A stretch of DNA of 64,000 nt from Tetracentron sinense (lineage: Eukaryota; Streptophyta; Magnoliopsida; Trochodendrales; Trochodendraceae), in contig CM026559.1 in assembly GCA_015143295.1 (NCBI GenBank), positions 23,078,826 through 23,142,825 of the forward strand. The letters are read 5' to 3'. Below the pieces are notes generated by a model. That model was not told the origin of the DNA and made no database searches. It worked only from the letters and a program-made list of their open reading frames with translations. The position numbers and the translations under genes are program-made. How positions within the stretch are numbered: position 1 is the stretch's first letter; each line of letters begins with the position of its first letter. Shown in pieces: positions 32,028-41,649 of the stretch.

Positions 32028-32340
32028 GAGACATAAACCTCTACGGTTATAACCGCACTCGAGAGTCTACTTACGCACCTGAGGTTGCCACATGTCCCTT
32101 TTGACACCCCTTAGTTGCGGTTAAGATTCACCACCCTAAGGGTTAACCCATCCTTGGATTTTAGAAAAAAAATATTAATTTTTTTAACCTTGTTTAAAAT
32201 TCACTCTATTTTTTTTCCAAAAACCAAGATAGATTGGTGAACCCAGGGGTGAGTGAATCTTAAACATAGTTAAGCAGTGTTAAAAGGGTCATGTGGCAAC
32301 CTCATGGGCGTAACCGGACTCCCCGGAACCTAGAGAATTA
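32028..32340. mobile_element. MITE of the TTAACYRTGGTTAA family
   Basis: Left arm TGCCACATGTCCCTTTTGAC pairs with the right GTTAAAAGGGTCATGTGGCA; GGTTATAACCGCACTCGAG and CGTAACCGGACTCCCCGG extend the arms. Internal GGTTAAGATTCAC / GTGAATCTTAA arms flank an AT-rich centre. Outer edges are approximate and no TSD was found. Confidence 0.7.
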
Positions 32341-32365
32341 CAAGAGATTCACAGGTTTAATATAT

Positions 32366-32728
32366 GAAACCAAATCCTCTACGGTGATAACCGGATTTGG
32401 CAAATCCAGTTATCACCCCTGAGGTCACCACATATCCCTTTCGACACCCCTTAACTATGGTTAAGATACACTCACCCCTAGGTTTCACCCACCCATCCTT
32501 GGTTTTAAGAAAAAAAATATTAATTCTATTTTTAATATTAAAAAAATATTTTTAGGGTTTTATATTGTTAAAATATTAAAAATAGAATTAATAATATTTT
32601 TCTAAAAATCAAGGATGGGTGGGCGAATCTTAACCATAGTTAGGGAGTGTCAAAAAGGAATACGTGGCAAGCTCGGGGTGATAACCGGATTTGCCAAATC
32701 CAGTTATCACCGTAGAGGATTTGGTCTC
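32366..32728. mobile_element. Mutator-like MITE (363 bp), TSD TTAATATAT
   Basis: Terminal inverted repeats start GAAACCAAATCCTCTACGGT on the left and GAGACCAAATCCTCTACGGT on the reverse right, and extend for more than 50 bases through GATTTGGCAAATCC. The 9-base TTAATATAT occurs at 32357-32365 and 32729-32737; a 9-base TSD and long TIRs fit the Mutator superfamily. It carries the same internal TTAACTATGGTTAAG core as its neighbours. No ORF. Confidence 0.88.
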
Positions 32729-32739
32729 TTAATATATAT

Positions 32740-32992
32740 CTATGGTTATTTATCTGTTACTCTTTGATTCTTCTCTTTGAGTGATCATGACATCCTTTGA
32801 TCCTACGGCTACGCTAATATCTTAGGCTGTACTGGACGGCTTCTACATGTGCAATGACGGAACCCATAAGGCTTGGCTAGCTTTTCTCTCTATTTTCTTA
32901 CTCTCATTTTGCAGAGAGTTTGAGATTGGTTTGTTGAACAACCACTTCACTTCTCATACTTTATCATTTAATATTGAATTAGGTTCTCTTCT
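32740..32992. other. Intergenic stretch
   Basis: No gene or element recognised between the Mutator-like MITE and the 31-bp duplication. Confidence 0.4.
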
Positions 32993-33054
32993 TCTTATCT
33001 TCTTAAATGTCTTTCACTAATAATCTTATCTTCTTAAATGTCTTTCACTAATAA
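32993..33054. repeat. Exact tandem duplication of 31 bp
   Basis: TCTTATCTTCTTAAATGTCT... occupies 32993-33023 and is repeated without change at 33024-33054, so it is recent. Confidence 0.92.
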
Positions 33055-33216
33055 GCAAGTAATGATGATTAAATTAATTAGCAAGTAGTTAATCAACTCA
33101 AAGACAAAATTAACAAACCTCCATGTTCCAAGCAAAGGTAGATTAGCAAGATATCATCTCTCTTATTGTTTTTAAATTGCAAGACTTAGACAGGGACTAC
33201 TAATAATTGGAGGGCA

Positions 33217-33505
33217 GACTACAACAAAAAAGACTTTTAGAGACGGATCAGAACCGTCTGCTAAAAACATCAATCCCACCAATTTTCTTCGTATGAAAAT
33301 ATATTTTCAATTAGCAATGGACTTTTTCCATGATTAAGTCATTAAATATATTTTTTATTATTTAGTTTTAAAACTATTATAATAATTGAGAGTGTGAATT
33401 ACTGACTAATATATACTGATTGATTAAACGTTCGTCACTAAAATTGAGTTTAGCGACTCTATCTGTCACTAATATTTCATCCCTAAAAAGCTATTTATTG
33501 TAGTG
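33217..33505. mobile_element. CACTA-like non-autonomous element (about 289 bp)
   Basis: Right end ...CTATTTATTGTAGTG gives the canonical CACTACAATAAATAG on the other strand; left end GACTACAACAAAAAAGACTT is the same with C to G at base one. Sub-terminal GAGACGGATCAGAACCGTCT and TTCGTCACTAAAATTGAG are typical of small CACTA derivatives. No 3-base TSD was resolved. Confidence 0.7.
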
Positions 33506-33599
33506 GGGGCTCCATGAAATGGGCTACCTCACTTGTCACTGGCCTCAAGATACGGCCCCATGATTGAATCGGAAAGATCTTCCTCTCTGAATAAGAAGT

Positions 33600-34190
33600 T
33601 ACTAGTTGGTTGTGTGCAAAGCATGTGTAAGTTTATTTCTTCACCCTTTATTTATCATAATTGTAAAATTAAAAATTTAATAAAAAGGAGGGGAAATAAT
33701 GAGTAACATGAGTACTTTGAAAAATAAAATTCAGCATTTAATACTAGAAGCAGTGGAAAGAGAGATTTATGTGGGTATTTTTTAGAAATAGAAAAAGTTA
33801 ATTAGCATATGCATTTTAGGTAATAAAAAAGTTGATTAACATGAATTTTTAGAAATAAAAATGTATTTAATAGGGACATTTCAAATATCAAAAAATAAGG
33901 AGGCAAGAAGATAAATTATCAATGGTATTTTTGGAAATTAACATTTTGATTAAGGTGAATATTTTAGAAAATAAATTAATCAATTAATAAGGGGATTTTG
34001 AAAATCAACACTTTTACAAATGAGATATAGAAACAGATCTTAGCAAAGGGTATTATGAGAAACAGATCTAAACAATGAGTATTATGGGAAACAAATATTA
34101 AAAAGGGGCTTTATGGAAATAATAAAAAAATCTTAAAATGGGGTAGTATCATAAAGAAATCTTATGAAGTGTTATTCTGGGAAATAAGTT
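33600..34190. repeat. AT-rich decayed array, GGGGTATTATGGG words (part 1)
   Basis: From about 33880 onward: phrases of the type AAATCTTAAAAAGGGGTATTATGGGAAACA recur about every 35-45 bases with many changes. No gene. The part before 33880 is AT-rich without a clear unit. Confidence 0.6.
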
Positions 34191-34212
34191 TTACTCAAGA
34201 GTAAATGTACGT

Positions 34213-34618
34213 AGGGGTGTATTCGATCCGAGTTGGGCTGAGCTTGGCCAAGTTTGAGCTTGACTTGAACATGCTCGAGCTCAACTTGAGCTTGATTCAA
34301 ACCAAGATGTTTGGGCTTGAGCTTGGCTTCAACAAGCTTGATTGAACTTGAGCTTTGTTCAAGCTCGAACCTTATTCGAGCTAAACCTAGCTTAGGTTGG
34401 CTCAAGTTATATATTTCATGCCAAGTCGAGCTCAAGTTTAATTGAGCCCTAAATGAGCTGAGTTGAGTCAAACAGGGGTTGGCTTGAGCTTAGTTTGTTT
34501 AAACATGGGAGCTCATATAAAAGCTTGGACTAATTCGTTCGAACTTGAAATGCTAGCTTGAGCTTGGCTCAAACAAGTCGAGCCATCGAGCTAGCTTGGC
34601 TTAAGTGCAGCCTTAGTA
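34213..34618. mobile_element. hAT-like element rich in AGCTTGAGCT words
   Basis: Left end TAGGGGTGTATTCGATCCGA and right end GGCTTAAGTGCAGCCTTA (reverse: TAAGGCTGCACTTAAGCC) resemble hAT termini. The body is a dense mix of GAGCTTGA, GCTCGAGC and TTGAGCTT words. It interrupts the surrounding array. No clear 8-base TSD. Confidence 0.6.
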
Positions 34619-34915
34619 TTATGGGAAACAAATCTCAATAACGGGTAATATGGGAAATTACTCTTGAAATGAGGTATTATGGAAACAAATATTAAAAAGG
34701 GGCATTATGGAAAAAAAAAAAAAAATCTTAAGATGGGTAGTGTAAGAAACCAATCTTAAGAATTGGTATTTTGGAAAATAAATCTTAACGAGGGGTATTA
34801 TGAGAAACAAATCTTAATAAGAGGTACGAGAAATCAATCTTGAAAAGGGGTATTATGGAAATAAATAAATTTCAAGAAGGGGTATTATGAAAACAAATCT
34901 TTAATATATATATTT
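34619..34915. repeat. AT-rich decayed array, GGGGTATTATGGG words (part 2)
   Basis: Same repeat as 33880-34190, continuing on the other side of the AGCTTG-rich element with about seven further degenerate units. Confidence 0.65.
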
Positions 34916-34994
34916 GCGTTCATGTGCAAGGCACTTGCGTAGATATAATACACACAATATATATATATATGTGTGTGTGTGTGTTTGTGTGTAT
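34916..34994. repeat. Hairpin plus (AT)n(GT)n microsatellite
   Basis: GCGTTCATGTGCAAGGCACT at 34916 forms an imperfect stem resembling the CGTGCA..GCACG hairpins at 22715 and 49622. It is followed by an (AT)7 and a (GT)n tract (34957-34994). Confidence 0.6.
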
Positions 34995-35187
34995 TATACA
35001 TTTTTTAGGGTCATTTTGGAGAAAAATAGAACTTGACTATATGTTAGGAACAAAAAAAAAAATTAGGGGCATTTTGAATATAAATTTTGAGGGATGTGCT
35101 GTTGGGAAAAAAAATGAGGGCATTTGTGCTATAGAAAATTTAGGGGTTTTTTTAAATAAATAGAGATATTTTGTAAAGAATTAGTCT

Positions 35188-35395
35188 AGGGATACTCCTA
35201 AGGTGTACTCCTAAATATACCCCCAAATCCTAACCGTTTATCTTAGTTGTTAAACGGTTAGAATTAGAACCGGTGTGGCATTAGAAAAGACAAAATAAGC
35301 CAACTCAAATCCTAGCCTTTAGCGGTTGGTTATAAATGATTAGGATTAGGGAGTAGATTTGGGAGTATATTTGGGAGTACCCAAAGACAGACTCT
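35188..35395. mobile_element. MITE with ACTCCYAAATATAC terminal repeats
   Basis: Left TACTCCTAAATATACCCCCA and right TTGGGAGTATATTTGGGAGT are inverted copies. The inner arms also pair, with CCTAACCGTTTA facing AAACGGTTAG and TGATTAGGATTAGG. About 208 bases, no ORF, TSD not resolved. Confidence 0.65.
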
Positions 35396-35399
35396 TTTG

Positions 35400-35660
35400 T
35401 AAAATATCACTTTATGGGTGAGTTTGAGAAAGTCGATGGGAAAAAAGGGTATTATGGGTAACAAACCAAAAATAAAGGGTATTATGGGAATACACAAGAG
35501 AACAAAGGATAATATGCGAATACACAAGGGTATTGGGGTGGGTTTGAGAAATTTGGTGGAACAAAGGGTATTTTCATAAATAAATTGAAACCAAAGGGTA
35601 TTAGCAGAAATAAATTGAAAAATAAAAGGTATTATAGGAATAAATTTTGGTTGAACGAAA
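35400..35660. repeat. GGGTATTATGGG decayed array (part 3)
   Basis: Further units (AAAGGGTATTATGGGTAACA, AAAGGGTATTATGGGAATAC, AAGGTATTATAGGAATAAA) spaced 30-45 bases apart on the far side of the MITE. Confidence 0.65.
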
Positions 35661-35665
35661 CCCCT

Positions 35666-35755
35666 CTTTTATAATAGGTAGGTATATACCTATAATGGAT
35701 ATAATAGAAACTTTTATAATAGGTAGGTATATACCTATAATGGATATAATAGAAA
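35666..35755. repeat. Exact tandem duplication of 45 bp with an inner palindrome
   Basis: Two identical 45-base units at 35666-35710 and 35711-35755. Each contains the palindrome TAGGTATATACCTA. Confidence 0.92.
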
Positions 35756-35759
35756 AAAG

Positions 35760-36180
35760 AAAAACTGAAAAACCACAGCTAGCTACAGTACACCAACTAA
35801 AGGTTACCATCAACTTCTTCATTAGGTTACTTTATTTATCACATTTAAGTCATCCCTCTATTAAATGATCATCAATGGCTGTTAAATACTGTCCTAACCT
35901 CATTACTGTCACCAAAATAACCATTGTCCATGTTACCTCCTATTTGAAGACGTAGCCATGACCAGGTCCATCCATTCCGAGTGAGTATTGGTGGTGGTGA
36001 AACATTGAGTCTTTGCCGTAATCAATTTAACAAGGACACAATGTCAATGTGTGATCAATTTCGATGTGGATTACCTATCACCACTTTTGATATGGGGTGT
36101 GATGATTGAAATATCCATCAATTCTCTAACCTATAACAAATATTAAAATAGTTAACCTGCTATTGTTTGAAGGAAAGTGA
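35760..36180. other. Intergenic stretch
   Basis: No gene or repeat recognised. Confidence 0.4.
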
Positions 36181-36182
36181 TA

Positions 36183-36345
36183 GGAAACTCTCAACAGTAC
36201 CTACGATCGAGAGCAACATCACACGATTGATAAATTCAATCAGAAACAAGATTTAATTGCATGAAATGGTGGGTTCCACGATATGGTTGGCACCGCAGGA
36301 TTTTCTATCGTGTAGCATTACTCTCGATAGAGTTTTAAATCACTT
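36183..36345. mobile_element. Probable MITE related to the CTCTCGATAGTACC family
   Basis: Left AACTCTCAACAGTACCTACG followed by ATCGAGAG, and right CTCTCGATAGAGTTT, resemble the ends of the better preserved copy at 52378-52547, but the right end is shortened. Confidence 0.45.
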
Positions 36346-36765
36346 CCCTGGTTAGAAATATTACTCTTTTTGGTAGGAATTTTATCTTGTAACACATACT
36401 CCAAACAAAATAATACTCTGACAATTTCATCCCTATAGAGTCTAAGTAGCTTAACCTCTTTAGGAATGGGTAGTAAATATAGGTATGAATTTAGGTCATA
36501 GGGTTTATTTAGTCCTCTATAGAGAGAGAACAATTTGTGTGAACTAAAGTAGGTGGTTTTGATTCCCCTCCTATGTTTTGATGGTTAACAGGAATGAGGT
36601 TTGTTGAATTTGTTGATATGAGTCTATCCTGTCCAGGTTATAGGATCCTAGATAACTAGCGTGGACTGTCACTCTAAGAACAATGAGCTGTTGTGTTTGG
36701 ATATAGGAATACAACAGTCTCTGTTAGGGCTGTCCTGTAGAGATCTTTTTGGTAACAGTTCTACT

Positions 36766-36793
36766 GCAATCCGTGTAGGACTACACGGATTGC
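36766..36793. other. Perfect inverted repeat, 13-bp arms
   Basis: GCAATCCGTGTAG, two bases, then CTACACGGATTGC. Flanked by two copies of GGYAACAGTTC (36751 and 36802). No element assigned. Confidence 0.85.
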
Positions 36794-36911
36794 ACTGATT
36801 GGCAACAGTTCAGTCTTTATTTTAATTTCTGGTTCTACACGAACCTGGCCGTTTGACAATAGGTTTGTTCTTAATTGATTGCGCTGAAGAAATAGATATT
36901 GAACACGAATC

Positions 36912-36980
36912 ATGAACTGGATTAGTCTCTTCTATAAGCCAAACGATGAACCGGATTAGTCTCTTCTATAATCCGAATGA
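36912..36980. repeat. Two-copy tandem repeat of about 35 bp
   Basis: ATGAACTGGATTAGTCTCTT and ATGAACCGGATTAGTCTCTT head two units ending CTATAAGCC/CTATAATCC, five bases left of the large duplication boundary. Confidence 0.75.
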
Positions 36981-37037
36981 AGACCCTAGTGTGTCTTCAA
37001 TCGTGGGGTGTTATTAAATATTGGGTTCGATGTTAGA

Positions 37038-37042
<5 letters not shown>

Positions 37043-37068
<26 letters not shown>
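37043..37068. repeat. (AT)n microsatellite
   Basis: A TA/AT tract just inside duplication copy 1; copy 2 has a shorter and altered tract near 56732-56751. Confidence 0.75.
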
Positions 37069-37269
37069 TTAAAAAGTTATTAGGAATTATAACATTCCGC
37101 CATGATCCGCAGTCGTCGTTCACAACGGCCCGCTTTGATGGCAGCTTTCACTCTGGCCTATCATTGTTTCTCTTTTTTTTAATAGCCGATGGTATTCAAT
37201 TAGCTCTTTACTTATGGTGGCTCTTATTGGAACCCATGGCGTCCAAGTCACCCCCTCTAAGACTCAAAC

Positions 37270-37570
37270 TTAGGGGCGGAGCTAGGGGGCATGGCTCCCA
37301 ACTTTTTTGAAAATATTATATATCGTATGTAGAATTGTTTTTTTTTTAAATACATAATATGTAATTTTTGTATATAGTGGCCCCCCAAAAAAATATTATA
37401 AAATTTTCTAACATAAACCCTGTTAACCCTAGTGAAGAATTATTATCTTAGGAGTTAAATTTTTTTTAATCAAAACAAAAGGTAGATGTTTAAACTCTAG
37501 GGGTGAGTGAATCTTAACCACAGTTAATGGATGTTAAAAGACACATGTGTTAAGCAAGGGAGACGTGCAC
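37270..37570. mobile_element. MITE-like segment with GGGGCGGAGCTAGG and TTAACCACAGTTAA
   Basis: GGGGCGGAGCTAGGGGGCAT at about 37273 is a phrase also seen (variant) near 29435. At 37500-37560 GGGTGAGTGAATCTTAACCA and CAGTTAATGG-TGTTAAAAGACAC match the right arm of the local MITE family. Left arm diverged; limits approximate. Confidence 0.5.
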
Positions 37571-37884
37571 GTTCCACTAAATACGAATCGCACGATGCGA
37601 AAAAATAATCTCCATAATATAAAAATAGATAAAATATAGTGATTTTATGGTAGTGATTAGACCACCCTGCATGAACCAATGAAAACCGGTATTTCGTTAC
37701 ATAATGGAAATACGCGGTAAGTAAATAAGAATTTTCCTTAATTTTATTTATGTAATGACTCTATTAAAAGGGAGGGCCCATGTTTAATTTTCTTGTTTCT
37801 TGACCCATTTTTGGAATGCAACATTAATGTTAACACTGTTAACTTGGGAATCCACTTTTACTATTTCACCCTCATTTCACTAGC

Positions 37885-37888
<4 letters not shown>

Positions 37889-37919
<31 letters not shown>
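37889..37919. repeat. (CT)n microsatellite
   Basis: About 15 CT units upstream of the MYB pseudogene. Copy 2 has about 13 units near 57567-57594. CT tracts are common in plant 5' UTRs, and this may be the old MYB leader. Confidence 0.85.
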
Positions 37920-37922
<3 letters not shown>

Positions 37923-38043
37923 CGACCAACAACACTAGCTCCTCTTTTCATCGTCCGACTCTACTTTGTCTATTAAGGCAACGTCTTCTTCATAATCTGA
38001 CTCTACTTTGTCTGTTAAGGAAAGGAGAACAGCAAACAAATCA

Positions 38044-38359
38044 GAGAGAATCAAAGGTCCTTGGACCGCCAAAGAAGACAAGTATTGATCCGACTCGTCG
38101 ACCGCTACGAAGCTAGAAACTGGTCCCTAATAACCTGTTACATACCGGTCTATCTGGTCAATCGTGCCAGCTAAGATGGTGCAACCAGCTGAGCCCAAGC
38201 GTCTAGCATCGACAGTTTTCCCCAGTTGAGGAGTACAAGACCATCTTCGCCTCTCATGCAAGGTATGGTAACCGGTGGGCCACTGTTGCTAGGCTTCTTC
38301 AAGGGAGGACTGATAATGCCATGAAGAACCATTGGAATTCTACATTAAAGAGGAAGTAG
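38044..38359 (+). pseudogene. R2R3-MYB pseudogene, subgroup 22 (MYB44/70/73/77-like), copy 1
   Basis: Across three frames the DNA-binding domain can be read: RIKGPWTAKEDK, then (shift near 38082) LIRLVDRYEARNWSLI, then (shift near 38145) SCQLRWCNQLSPS, a TAG in place of Glu, then [40 protein letters not shown] and [10 protein letters not shown] ending at [23 protein letters not shown] and [10 protein letters not shown] are landmarks of subgroup 22 R2R3-MYB repressors/activators of stress responses. No introns are seen, as is usual for that subgroup. Two frame shifts and a stop make it a pseudogene. The activation region after the domain is not recognisable. Confidence 0.9.
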
Positions 38360-38741
38360 AGAGAGGAAGTAAAGAGAGAAACCAGACGGTGGTGATGATG
38401 ATGCTAGGAGTGCCAGGTATGGGTCGTACAAGTTGTCTAGGTCAGAAATGATTTCTCTAGCTTATCAATCTAAAATGTCACTCTATCGAGAAAATTTGTG
38501 TAACAATTTAGTGTGAAATCATTTAAGAAATTATAGTTGTTTGGGGATGAGATGGGAAATGATCTTTATCAATTGGAAGTTTTACTGCAAAGATTAGAAA
38601 ATGTGAGAACTTCCAAGCAAATAACTTACGTTTTAGGGAAAGGATTCCAGAATAACAATAACTAATGTCATCATGTGATTATTGATTGGATTAGAACATA
38701 AACCAGGATCCACTGGCCTGAGACATAAACCAGTTATATAC

Positions 38742-38970
38742 TCACCTTTGAAGATGGAAACATTGGCAAGTCGAAGACATTTTCTGAGGCTATTTGTTGA
38801 AGATGAATATTTTCATTATACTTAGTTGGATACTTCAGGTGACTTTTCACCGTTGCAGTAAATTGAGCTTTTCCTCTCAATTCAGGAGATCCGAGCAAGA
38901 GATGTGATTGAGCATGAAGGCAAAGAGAGATAAGAAACCACTGAAGGGGCGTGAAGGAAAGGAATTTCAC
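38742..38970 (-). other. Conserved-in-copy minus-strand ORF with a strong splice donor, unknown
   Basis: A 78-codon frame starting MKFLSFTPLQWFLISLCLHA (hydrophobic start) ends just after TTCAAAG|GTGAGTATAT, a near-perfect plant 5' splice site at 38741. The second copy (58408-58644) has only two residue changes. This could be a first exon, but I see no following exon and recognise no family. Confidence 0.25.
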
Positions 38971-39009
38971 TTTCTTGATTTTGAATTTATTCGCCTAGAG
39001 ATGACGTGA

Positions 39010-39854
39010 CACTCTATAACTGTAGGAACTGATTTTGGTTTGTGTTATTGGTATTTTGGGGACAATTTGGGTATTTTAAAATATTTAAACCATGACATCA
39101 TCAAATTTCATCAATGTTAATAACAACATATTAAGGGAATGGTGAATCTGTTATCACTACTTGAAACACAGGGGAGAGTAGTGTAATTTGAGAAAGAAGA
39201 GGGGAGGTTTCTGAAATTTCGCCAAATCTCAGGTGAGGTCAGTGTAATTTACCCATTAATTAATTATAAGAATATAGGGTAATGCTAGCTGCACTTTAAT
39301 TTAAGAGTCACTTTACCTATGAATAAATAATGCAAACTTTAATTAAAGATTTAGAATTTTATCATTTAATATTTATGGGTAATAAACTATGCAAGTACAC
39401 TATGGTGGTGTACAAAAATTTCAATATCACTAATCTATTTTTTTTTTCTTAATTTTATCCATTTGTCCTACTCAAATGGAGGGAACTTTAAATAATCAGA
39501 AATTATCAAACAAATAATTGAATTTTCAATAGTTAGTGATTAAACAAATAAAATCAAAGGCATATGAGAAATTATATAATTAATTTTCAATAAAATTTTA
39601 AATAAACAAAATTATCAAACTAAAATTGAGAACAAAAGTTAATTTTGGTTAATAAAGAAACAATGACGAATTAAGACCGTATACAAGTGATGTCAAATAG
39701 AGAAAAAATTATGTTGAAAAATAAAAGAATTATGAATAGGATGCACATACATAAAAAAAAATAGAGAACTTTAAAATATAAGAACTTTTTAAAAAAGGGT
39801 AGTGCAGATAACACTACCCTTTTAAAAAGAAAAAAAACCAAAATTTTTACATTA
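39010..39854. other. AT-rich intergenic stretch in duplication copy 1
   Basis: No gene. An inverted repeat GGGTAGTG..CACTACCC with poly(A/T) sides occurs near 39796-39822. Confidence 0.45.
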
Positions 39855-40641
39855 GGCCCCATTTGGTTGCATTTTCATTTTCTGTTTTTTGTTTTTAAAA
39901 ACAAAAATTTGAAAATTTTTACACAAAACATATTTGATAAAAATGTTTCTGCTTTCTGTTTTTAAAAATTAGTAATTTTTTTTTTGAAAATCAAGTTAAC
40001 AATAATTTTCTGCTACCTCTGTTTTTAAAAACAATAAACAAAAATGGAAAACACGGACCCCACCATCACCACCCATCACCACTACCACCCACAACAACCA
40101 TCACACCACCACGAAACTACCATCACCACCACTACGCACCACCCACCTACACCACCACAATACTACCACCACCACCAGAATACTACTACAATCCACCACC
40201 ACCACTACTCACCACCCACCACCCCTCCACCACTACCACCACCACCCACCACCACAATACAACCACTACACCACCACCACAATACTACCACCACCACACT
40301 ACTACTCAACACCCACGACCCACCACACCTCCACCACCACCACTACTCACCACCCACAACAACCCACCACCACCACCACCATCGCCACCAATACTACCAC
40401 CACCACCACACCACCACTACCACCACCACTCACCAACACACTACACCCACGACCATTACTCACCACTACCACCACCCTGAATTGAAATTATTTAATCATA
40501 TTTACCAAACGCCTTTTTTTGTTTTTCGTTTTTTTTTTAAATTAGTAAGTTCAAACATGTTTCCTACTTAAAAAAATTGAAACCGAAAAGTCGTTTCCAA
40601 TTTTTAGAAACAAAAAGACGGTAGTGTATCCAAACAGCCCC
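39855..40641. mobile_element. PIF/Harbinger-like MITE with a CCA-rich core, copy 1
   Basis: Ends GGCCCCATTTGGTTGC and (reverse) GGGGCTGTTTGGATAC form an imperfect terminal inverted repeat, flanked by TTA at 39852-39854 and 40642-40644. A 3-base TNA-type TSD and GGSCNNGTTTGG ends fit Tourist/PIF-Harbinger MITEs. Sub-terminal arms are A/T-rich (GTTTTTAAAAACAAAAATTT). The centre is a long CCA-rich microsatellite. Confidence 0.8.
40060..40480. repeat. (CCA)n-rich interrupted microsatellite
   Basis: About 420 bases of CAC/CCA/ACT triplets inside the PIF-like MITE. The His/Thr/Pro-rich reading frame across it is a by-product. Confidence 0.9.
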
Positions 40642-40664
40642 TTAATTATCTTAAGCTTAACCAT

Positions 40665-40740
40665 TGCTAAAGGAGTGTTAAAAAAAGGACACGTGGCCAT
40701 TAGAATAGCTATTCTAATGCTGGGTGTGCTAATCACTGCC
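40665..40740. mobile_element. Remnant MITE end with palindrome ATTAGAATAGCTATTCTAAT
   Basis: GGAGTGTTAAAAAAAGGACA then CGTGGCC and the palindrome at about 40700 have the same arrangement as the right end of the MITE at 30153-30388. Confidence 0.5.
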
Positions 40741-40810
40741 CCAACAAAATTATCACATTCCTTAACAGTGGCTTAGAAGATAAATTCCCATTTTGTATCC
40801 TATTAGGTCA

Positions 40811-41286
40811 GCAGATTACCTCTAGCAAATGCCCCAGATCTCATCTTGGGCACCACTCTTCAAAAGACATTTAACTTAGTGATAACATGCATTCCACATT
40901 TTGTTGAGTATAAGCTCGCTACTTGTTTTCTTTGACATCTATTAATTGTGATTAAGATTCTCTCATACTTAAAAGTTAAATAACTTAACCTTAGTTTAAA
41001 AAAAATTAACCTTGATTAAGATTTCACTCATATACGTGGTTAATTTTTTAGAAGATATTTTATTAAAAACTAAGAATAGATTATTTAATTCTAAGGGTGA
41101 GTAAATCTTAACTATAGTTAATGGGTATCAAAGAGCACACATGACAACTTTGAGAGGAGTACGTGCACCACTCGACGAAATGTGCAATACATGTTATCAT
41201 TCTCCTTATTTAAAAATGCCTCTCACGCCTCAGCTGAAGAGTGGTCCCGTGATGGGATCTCGGCATCTGGAAAGGTAATCCGTTGC
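40811..41286. mobile_element. MITE with about 50-bp terminal inverted repeats, copy 1
   Basis: Left GCAGATTACCTCTAGCAAAT... CACCACTCTTC pairs with right GAAGAGTGGTCCC ... AGGTAATCCGTTGC. Inside are TTAATTGTGATTAAGATTCT and GAGTAAATCTTAACTATAGT arms. An 83-codon plus frame (41182-41433) overlaps the right arm and is discounted. Related to 29385-30100. Confidence 0.75.
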
Positions 41287-41645
41287 CTCCCTTTAGACGG
41301 TGTGCCCCACTCCTCCATTGGACGGTGTGTCCTGATGACATTAAAAGATGATCTCTCTTTCGCCAAGGAACAAAGCGCAGGAAAGATGGACACAAAATGG
41401 GATAAAACTGGTTTTACATATAAATATTTATAAATACCCCCTTTGGTTTTGATACTTAAGAATCCCACCCAGGTTTTTCAATTTAAAAATAGATTCTACT
41501 ATTTAAAAAGTTATTTAAATTGGCTTTGCCAATGTAGCAATATTCTACGACCAATAAACTTAAAAAAACATTAAGACTAATGTCCTTTAAGATCAATGGA
41601 CAAGGCATATTGGGAATAGTGCTAGTCCTACGCGCCCCACTCATA
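41287..41645. other. Spacer between MITEs
   Basis: No gene. Copy 2 carries about 35 bases here (61277-61311) that copy 1 lacks. Confidence 0.5.
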
Positions 41646-41649
41646 CTTG

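Noticed and set aside
40044..40571. Plus-strand frame rich in His, Thr and Pro (also at 59716-60243)
   Set aside because: It is the translation of the CCA-rich microsatellite in a PIF-like MITE. No domain and strong length variation between copies.
41182..41433. 83-codon frame unchanged in both duplication copies (also 60854-61105)
   Set aside because: It overlaps the right terminal inverted repeat of a MITE. Identity only reflects the recent duplication, and no domain is seen.
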